DNA from: Spirochaetaceae bacterium
GTDB lineage: Bacteria; Spirochaetota; Spirochaetia; Treponematales; Treponemataceae
DNA: 5,364 nucleotides
Direction: 5' to 3'
Assembly (NCBI GenBank): GCA_031285525.1
Contig: JAITWB010000106.1
Span: forward strand, 1-5,364
Shown here: positions 1-3,887 of the stretch, piece by piece
Layout of the letters: every line of letters starts with the position of its first letter
How positions within the stretch are numbered: position 1 is the first letter of the stretch
Position numbers and translations under genes: made by a program
Notes under the pieces: model-generated
Told to the model about the DNA's origin: nothing
Seen by the model: the letters and a program-made list of their open reading frames with translations, nothing else
Databases searched by the model: none

Positions 1-36
1 AGCTGCCGGCTCGATCTTTATGTGTAAGGAAATACA

Positions 37-801
37 ATGGAACATCCAACCCATCTGGAGAGCGAGGGGATGATCCTCGCTCCCGAAAAGTTCTACATCC
101 TTATCGAAGAAGACGGTCCGTATCTGGTTTTTGGTAATCCGCCGATTAACCAACAGATTATTACCATGAATAGCGATGGAGACGCTTGGTGGTATAAGGA
201 AGGTCAGACATTCGATAACAGTAAAGAACCCTGTGCACTCTGCCGCTGCGGCGAATCCCGCAACAAGCCCTTCTGCGATGGTTCTCACTCATCCGCTGAT
301 TGGGAGCCGGAACTCACGGCTTCCGAGAAATTCGACGTAAAGAAAGCGGAAATCATTGAAGGCCCCATGCTTATCCTGAGCGATAACGAAGAATACTGTG
401 CCTACGCACGGTTCTGCGACGCCAAGGGACGGATATGGAACATCGTCGAAAAAGCTGAAACAGAGGATGACATCGAACTGGTCGCCAGGGAAGCGGGACA
501 TTGTCCTGCGGGACGCCTTATCGCCTGGGATCGGAAAACCGGAAAACCTATGGAACCCCATTTTGAGCCGTCTATCGGAATCATACAGGATCCGGCTCTC
601 AAGATAAGCGGTCCCATCTGGGTACGGGGCGGCATCCGCATCAAAAGCGAAAACGGCAAAGAGTATACGGTTCGCAACAGGGTCGCCCTGTGCCGCTGCG
701 GTCAGTCATCAAACAAGCCCTTCTGTAACGGAGCCCACGCTTCCATGCGTTTCCGTGACGGACTGCCGAGCCTGCCGAAGGAGGACGGTCAGGTTTTCTA
801 A
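37..801 (+). CDS. CDGSH-type iron-sulfur protein with two CDGSH motifs and a central Fer4_19-like segment
   Basis: The 254-residue product has no signal peptide or membrane segment, so it is probably cytosolic. The first CDGSH motif is canonical: C69, C71, C80, D81 and H84 in CRCGESRNKPFCDGSH. The second is near the C-terminus: C219, C221, C230, N231 and H234 in CRCGQSSNKPFCNGAH, with Asn where Asp is usual. CDGSH motifs bind [2Fe-2S] through three Cys and one His. The middle (about residues 108-170) has C121-x5-C127 and a later C156-P-A-G-R-L, resembling the divergent mono-cluster ferredoxin segment (Fer4_19) found with CDGSH motifs in bacterial proteins of similar size. Family proteins are thought to handle electrons, clusters or redox sensing; no substrate is established and none can be read here. 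The start is firm: an in-frame TAA lies at 25-27, ATG 37 is the first possible start after it, and an AAGGA SD (26-30) sits 6 bases upstream. No partner gene is visible. Confidence 0.93.
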   Translation: MEHPTHLESEGMILAPEKFYILIEEDGPYLVFGNPPINQQIITMNSDGDAWWYKEGQTFDNSKEPCALCRCGESRNKPFCDGSHSSADWEPELTASEKFDVKKAEIIEGPMLILSDNEEYCAYARFCDAKGRIWNIVEKAETEDDIELVAREAGHCPAGRLIAWDRKTGKPMEPHFEPSIGIIQDPALKISGPIWVRGGIRIKSENGKEYTVRNRVALCRCGQSSNKPFCNGAHASMRFRDGLPSLPKEDGQVF

Positions 802-810
802 GAGTTAGCG

Positions 811-845
811 TAGCTCACTCACGTTAGTACTACTCATGTGAGCTA
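811..845. repeat. Inverted repeat, 8-bp stem, downstream of the CDGSH gene
   Basis: TAGCTCAC (811-818) is exactly complementary to GTGAGCTA (838-845), with a 19-base loop holding the short palindrome TAGTACTA (825-832). It begins 9 bases after the CDGSH stop codon. It could slow exonucleases or help end transcription, but no T-run follows it and the loop is long. Its function is unknown. Confidence 0.4.
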
Positions 846-872
846 ATGACACTTTGAATCGGCAGAATGGGT

Positions 873-912
873 TGAGTCTCTTGTGAAGGCCGGTACCTTG
901 GCAGGAGACTCA
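873..912. repeat. Long hairpin (about 17-bp imperfect stem, 6-base loop)
   Basis: TGAGTCTC (873-880) pairs perfectly with GAGACTCA (905-912). Inside this, TTGTG faces GGCAG with two Watson-Crick pairs, two G-U pairs and one G-G mismatch. AAGG (886-889) then pairs with CCTT (896-899) around a CCGGTA loop. As RNA this is a nearly continuous 17-position stem. It lies 71 bases after the CDGSH stop and about 88 bases before the lipoprotein promoter -35. No T-run follows, so it is not a textbook intrinsic terminator. It may be a 3'-end structure, a small dispersed repeat or a processed RNA element. Confidence 0.6.
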
Positions 913-999
913 TTGACCGGATATTCCTTTATCATACAGCATCCCATCTCAAAACAATAGATATTTCTCTTTTCATCCCCTTTTCGATGAATTTCTCTC

Positions 1000-1027
1000 T
1001 TGACAACAAACTCGATTCCTATATACG
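1000..1027 (+). promoter_or_regulatory. Sigma70-like promoter for the Ig-repeat lipoprotein
   Basis: A perfect -35 box TTGACA (1000-1005) is followed after 16 bases by TATACG (1022-1027), which matches four of six -10 positions. Transcription would start near 1034, giving a leader of about 40 bases that holds the SD AAAGGGG (1063-1069), 7 bases before the ATG at 1077. Upstream, about 961-1000 is pyrimidine-rich. I see no clear operator or riboswitch in the leader. Confidence 0.65.
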
Positions 1028-1076
1028 CTGAAAATGACTTTTCCTGTAGTTGGTCTTGATATAAAGGGGTTTTTCA

Positions 1077-2165
1077 ATGAAGCGTTTCAACTTATTGGCT
1101 ATCAGCGGTGCGATGTTGATAATCGGCTTTGCTCTGGCAGGCTGTGCGTCGATGTCCCTGGTCAGTGTGGATCCGAATGTCACCGGTCCTTCCCGTGTCC
1201 GTCAGGGTCAGGATATTGATCCGAAATTAATCGTAGTTAATGGACTCTACAAAGACGGATTAACGAGAGCGATTTCTGTGAGTCAAAGCAGTATCACTTT
1301 TAATAAACATACTCCGGGACCTCAAACAGTGCTTGTCAGAGTGGGTATTATCAATACCCAGGTGGTTTCCTTTGATACCGAAGTTATGGCATTGAAGACA
1401 TTGACCGTGTCCGCTCCGCCGAGAACCACTATCTTCAAACTCGGCGAAATACCGAATCCCAGCTGGCCGGGACTTGAGGTGCGGGGTGAATGGGATCAAA
1501 TGGGCAGTGATAGAATCGATCTTTCCCAGAGTGTCATTACCGGATTTATAGAAAACCAGGACGGAAAACAGACCATTGCGGTTTCCTACGAAGGATTAAC
1601 AGCTGTCTTTGATATTGATATCAGGGCAATGACTGCGATTAACATCGCTCAGGCTCCCACAAAGCTTGTGTATCTCCAGGACGAAGCGCTGGATCTGACC
1701 GGTCTCAGGGTGACCGGTGTATGGGACGGCTTCCCCGAGGAAGAGCTGAGTGTAACAATGCAGGACATTACGGGTTATAACCCAACGTTTATTGGAAATC
1801 AGCACATTACGGTCACAAAGAACGGCAAAATCGCCAACTTTGATATTGAACTTCTGGGGCTTACCAGTATACAGGTAGACAGACCGCCGAATAAGGAAAC
1901 CTATTTATATGGAGAGACTCTGGATCTCACCGGTATGCAGGTTATGGGCAACTATACCGGCAGAACCACCACCGAAAAAAGGTCTGTGGTTATCCCGGTT
2001 GAGCAGCTTGAGGCGACAGGGTTTTCACCGAACCTTATCAACGAACGGCAGAGAGTGACCATTACAAAGAAGGGAACACCCGCTGGAGGACCTTCCGGCA
2101 CCATCTTTGTGACCGTAGTGTTACCGCCGCCGCCGGCTCAGGATTCTGCAGCAACAACTAACTAA
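1077..2165 (+). CDS. Lipoprotein with four Ig-like (Big_3-type) repeats
   Basis: The 362-residue product starts with a lipoprotein signal peptide: MKR, a hydrophobic core to about residue 20, then lipobox L20-A21-G22-C23, with C23 the predicted lipidated residue. About four repeats of 75-85 residues follow (about 30-105, 106-184, 185-262 and 263-348). Repeats 3 and 4 are clearest, with LTSI/MTAI openings, P-x-K-x-x-Y-L, then ALDLTGLRV or TLDLTGMQV and a closing strand ending in xxTVTKNG or xxTITKKG. These are hallmarks of bacterial Ig-like group 3 domains. Repeats 1 and 2 are more divergent. The tail is proline-rich (LPPPPAQ) and ends in TTN. No catalytic residues are visible, so it is probably a surface or periplasmic structural, adhesion or carbohydrate-contact protein; the ligand is unknown. 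ATG 1077 is supported by AAAGGGG 7 bases upstream and by the signal peptide beginning there. It appears monocistronic, convergent with pth. Confidence 0.88.
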   Translation: MKRFNLLAISGAMLIIGFALAGCASMSLVSVDPNVTGPSRVRQGQDIDPKLIVVNGLYKDGLTRAISVSQSSITFNKHTPGPQTVLVRVGIINTQVVSFDTEVMALKTLTVSAPPRTTIFKLGEIPNPSWPGLEVRGEWDQMGSDRIDLSQSVITGFIENQDGKQTIAVSYEGLTAVFDIDIRAMTAINIAQAPTKLVYLQDEALDLTGLRVTGVWDGFPEEELSVTMQDITGYNPTFIGNQHITVTKNGKIANFDIELLGLTSIQVDRPPNKETYLYGETLDLTGMQVMGNYTGRTTTEKRSVVIPVEQLEATGFSPNLINERQRVTITKKGTPAGGPSGTIFVTVVLPPPPAQDSAATTN

Positions 2166-2177
2166 GAACCTTTTTTT

Positions 2178-2211
2178 GGCAGAGAACCGGGACTCAAAAC
2201 GGTTCTTTGCC
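2178..2211. terminator. Hairpin between convergent lipoprotein and pth genes, possible shared terminator
   Basis: GGCAGAGAACCG (2178-2189) pairs along all 12 positions (one G-U) with CGGTTCTTTGCC (2200-2211) around a 10-base loop. It lies 12 bases after the lipoprotein stop and 30 bases from the pth stop. Placement fits a bidirectional terminator. However, the run of seven T (2171-2177) is on the left, so neither transcript has a U-tract just after the stem: the + strand continues into GATAAATGG and the - strand into A residues. Termination is therefore inferred from position and stem strength only. Confidence 0.5.
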
Positions 2212-2241
2212 GATAAATGGTAAGAAACAGTATGCACCCTT

Positions 2242-2889
2242 CTAGTCCAGTTTTTTCTTCGCCCATCCTTTCAAATACCCTTGAGGCCCCTCAAGAAGCA
2301 CCCTCGCAAACAGATCCGAAAGAGCCGGAAAAATCTGTGAAAGCAGTATCTGTTCATCTCCGGTAAAATCAGAAAGCACATATCCCGCCACATCCCCGTG
2401 AACAGGACGCCCGATCCCGATGCGGAGCCGCCAGAAGTCGGCTGTTCCCAGCACTTCCTTTGTGGAACGCAGTCCGTTATGTCCGCCGAGTCCCCCCGAC
2501 CATTTGAGGCTCACCGTTCCCGGAGGCAGTTCCAGCTCATCGTGGATAACGAGGATCTCCTCAGGCGGAATCCGGTAAAACCGAGCGAGTTCGCCGATGC
2601 TTTCGCCGGAGAGGTTCATATAGGTTTCGGGCTTGAGAAAGTAAAGGCGGGAGGGAAGGTTTTCAGTAGGACGTATAACGCCGTTGGGAGAAACCGCCTC
2701 TGCGTAAGTATTTTTTGCCTTTTCTGCTAATCGGATCGGATCGAGGGCGGCATATTGCCCTTTGAATTTCCGCTGCCAGCTCAGTTCGTTTGAAAAGGGC
2801 AAAGCGTCGGCAAACAGCCAGGCGGCATTGTGACGATTACAGGCGTACTGCCGTCCATAATTGCCGAGAAAGACGGCGAGAGAAATCAT
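2242..2889 (-). CDS. pth: Peptidyl-tRNA hydrolase
   Basis: Pth cleaves the ester bond of peptidyl-tRNAs released by stalled ribosomes, recycling tRNA in the cytosol; it is normally essential. The 215-residue product is slightly longer than the usual 185-200. Visible signatures are FLGN with N10, NRHN with catalytic H20, [10 protein letters not shown] (residues 86-95) with N92, [11 protein letters not shown] with D117, and [11 protein letters not shown] with H137 and N138. These match the N10/H20/D93/H113 active site of the E. coli enzyme. Two features are atypical. The usual GNPG is GNYG (Y11). About 20 extra residues lie between KFKGQY (41-46) and LKPETYMN (85-92). The basic C-terminus (GWAKKKLD) is typical. 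The start is supported by an AAGGAG SD (complement of 2898-2903) eight bases upstream. The gene has its own promoter and faces the Fic module divergently. Confidence 0.95.
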   Translation of the reverse strand: MISLAVFLGNYGRQYACNRHNAAWLFADALPFSNELSWQRKFKGQYAALDPIRLAEKAKNTYAEAVSPNGVIRPTENLPSRLYFLKPETYMNLSGESIGELARFYRIPPEEILVIHDELELPPGTVSLKWSGGLGGHNGLRSTKEVLGTADFWRLRIGIGRPVHGDVAGYVLSDFTGDEQILLSQIFPALSDLFARVLLEGPQGYLKGWAKKKLD

Positions 2890-2911
2890 ACAGAAAACTC
2901 CTTATCGTGTG

Positions 2912-2940
2912 ACTATACCGCATTTCCTGCTTTTAGACAA
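2912..2940 (-). promoter_or_regulatory. pth: Sigma70-like promoter for pth
   Basis: Read on the - strand, TTGTCT (complement of 2935-2940, four of six -35 positions) is followed by a 17-base spacer and TATAGT (complement of 2912-2917, five of six -10 positions). Transcription would start near 2905, giving a leader of only about 16 bases that holds little besides the AAGGAG SD. Confidence 0.65.
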
Positions 2941-2992
2941 TTCATAGGTAGAAACGGCGAACGAATATAATGGCTACGTCTGCATTCTTGAC

Positions 2993-3021
2993 TTGATTCT
3001 GTCGGTGATAAGGGTTAGTAT
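2993..3021 (+). promoter_or_regulatory. Candidate promoter for the Fic toxin-antitoxin module
   Basis: TTGATT (2993-2998) and TAGTAT (3016-3021) are 17 bases apart, each matching four of six consensus positions; the start would fall near 3028, just before the antitoxin SD. An alternative is the perfect -10 hexamer TATAAT at 2966-2971, but the best -35 for it (TTCATA, 2941-2946) is weak and 19 bases away. I cannot choose between them from sequence alone. Confidence 0.4.
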
Positions 3022-3035
3022 AAAAAAGGCATATT

Positions 3036-3041
3036 AGGAGG
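3036..3041 (+). promoter_or_regulatory. Strong SD that sets the TTG start of the antitoxin
   Basis: AGGAGG is a full SD placed 6 bases before TTG 3048. An in-frame TAA (3045-3047) directly precedes the TTG, so the frame cannot extend further upstream. AAGGC (3026-3030) could pair with GCCTT (3041-3045), leaving most of the SD in the 10-base loop; this stem is short and may not matter. Confidence 0.75.
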
Positions 3042-3047
3042 CCTTAA

Positions 3048-3272
3048 TTGTCCTACAAACCAATAGAAATCGACCGAAAAAACCACACTGTCATGGGTGT
3101 TAATTTCAACTCCGTTGACAGTTTTGACGCTTCTATAAACGCTTTGGGATCAGTAATGTTTGAGGGGTTTGCCCCTACTCCAAGAAGCATAGAAATTATC
3201 CGTGACTATCTTTCCGATAAAATCACGTTGAGGCAACTGGTTCAATTAATCAGAGAAAAAGCCTATGCGTAA
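3048..3272 (+). CDS. VbhA-like antitoxin of a Fic toxin-antitoxin module
   Basis: This 74-residue protein is the probable inhibitor of the Fic protein encoded next. In class I Fic systems the antitoxin is a small separate helical protein whose (S/T)xxxE(G/N) motif puts a glutamate into the toxin active site, against the second arginine of the Fic motif, and so blocks productive ATP binding. Here S35-V-M-F-E39-G40 matches exactly. The surrounding pattern (INALGSVMFEGFAPTPRS, then a helix, then DKITLRQLVQLIREK) parallels Bartonella VbhA as I recall it, including the short turn before the last helix. No DNA-binding motif is visible. The start is TTG 3048, backed by AGGAGG; ATG 3093 would give a 59-residue form that keeps the motif but has no SD. 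The 3' end overlaps the toxin gene by 8 bases (ATGCGTAA), implying coupled translation. The sequence is more AT-rich than its flanks. Confidence 0.85.
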   Translation: MSYKPIEIDRKNHTVMGVNFNSVDSFDASINALGSVMFEGFAPTPRSIEIIRDYLSDKITLRQLVQLIREKAYA

Positions 3273-3867
3273 CAATTATGAATATATTGATCCTGACTAC
3301 ACCTATACTGACCCCAAAACAGGGATTTTACGAAATTTGGTCGATATTACTGATGCAGAGGGATTGCTCTTTTTTGAAAGTGCTGCAGTTATAAAGAGAG
3401 CAAAAGAACTTGAATTACAGCCTATCGTTATACACAGTGCTTCCTCTCTTCTTGATATTCATGGCCATTTATTCCAAGATGTATATCAATGGGCAGGACA
3501 AAAACGAACCGTTGAGATAAGTAAACAAGGGAAACCGTTTTTTCCTACTGACTTTTTCGACAAGGGCTTTGCTTATATGGATACTCTTGTTGAAGGATAC
3601 CGGAAAGTTGATTCTCATGACAAACCTCAAATAGCTGAACATCTAGCCGTTTTACTCGATAGTATTAATTACCTCCATCCTTTTCGGGAAGGCAATGGAC
3701 GTACCCAGAGAGAATTTATCCGTATCCTTGCTTTTGAAAAAGGTTATATCCTTAACCTAAACCCGCCAGATAACATTGATGTGTATGAACGATATATGAC
3801 AGGAACTATTGAAGGTGATGTAAAAAAATTGGCTACTTTAATTTTGGAATTGATGTATCCTAGATAA
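3265..3867 (+). CDS. fic: Fic-domain AMP-transferase toxin (class I, VbhT/FicT-like)
   Basis: Fic proteins transfer AMP from ATP to a hydroxyl side chain of a target protein. Bacterial class I FicT toxins are known to modify GyrB and ParE and stop growth, but the target here is not shown by sequence. The 200-residue product is a compact Fic domain without appended modules. The active site HPFREGNGRTQR is intact: catalytic H138, E142 for the metal, the G143-N144-G145 anion loop, R146 and R149. Upstream, the conserved HGHLFQDVYQWAGQKRTVEISKQG (split: HGHLF at 66-70, DVYQWAG at 72-78, RTVEIS at 81-86) forms the helix and the target-docking flap. No inhibitory SxxxEG motif is obvious within this protein, as expected when the antitoxin is separate. 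ATG 3265 overlaps the antitoxin stop and has only a weak SD, so translation probably depends on the antitoxin. The segment 3361-3420 has 21 G+C of 60, versus 37 of 60 in pth (2461-2520). Confidence 0.93.
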   Translation: MRNNYEYIDPDYTYTDPKTGILRNLVDITDAEGLLFFESAAVIKRAKELELQPIVIHSASSLLDIHGHLFQDVYQWAGQKRTVEISKQGKPFFPTDFFDKGFAYMDTLVEGYRKVDSHDKPQIAEHLAVLLDSINYLHPFREGNGRTQREFIRILAFEKGYILNLNPPDNIDVYERYMTGTIEGDVKKLATLILELMYPR

Positions 3868-3875
3868 GAGGAGTG

Positions 3876-3882
3876 AGAGGGG
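3876..3882 (+). promoter_or_regulatory. SD that sets the TTG start of the GH36 gene
   Basis: AGAGGGG lies 5 bases before TTG 3888, within the 20-base gap after the fic stop. GTG 3873 is in the same frame, but the AAGAGGA before it abuts the codon and would be too close. The first in-frame ATG is at 4296, inside the conserved N-terminal domain, so it cannot be the real start. Confidence 0.6.
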
Positions 3883-3887
3883 TAACG

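Noticed and set aside
1..27. Possible C-terminal tail of an upstream + strand gene (eight codons then TAA at 25-27)
   Set aside because: Only eight codons are visible and they match nothing recognisable. The TAA is useful only because it limits how far the CDGSH gene can extend upstream.
402..677. Open frames opposite and out of frame with the CDGSH gene
   Set aside because: The + strand frame contains both CDGSH motifs and has a good SD and start, so the overlapping frames are shadows.
804..850. Possible integron attC site, because GTTAGCG resembles an attC core end and treponemes can carry integrons
   Set aside because: The matching inverse core (CGCTAAC-like) is absent at the other end, and no integrase or cassette array is visible.
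802..1076. Possible riboswitch or tRNA in the gap before the lipoprotein
   Set aside because: The hairpins lie upstream of the predicted promoter, the leader is only about 40 bases, and no tRNA T-loop or acceptor stem can be formed.
2398..2730. 110-codon open frame on the + strand
   Set aside because: It is antisense to pth over its conserved KPxTYMN and HDELxLP motifs; the translation has no recognisable domain.
3829..3887. Promoter for the galactosidase inside the end of fic (TTGGCT or TTGGAA with downstream AT-rich hexamers)
   Set aside because: The spacers are wrong or the -10 matches are three of six or fewer, which is expected by chance in this AT-rich stretch.
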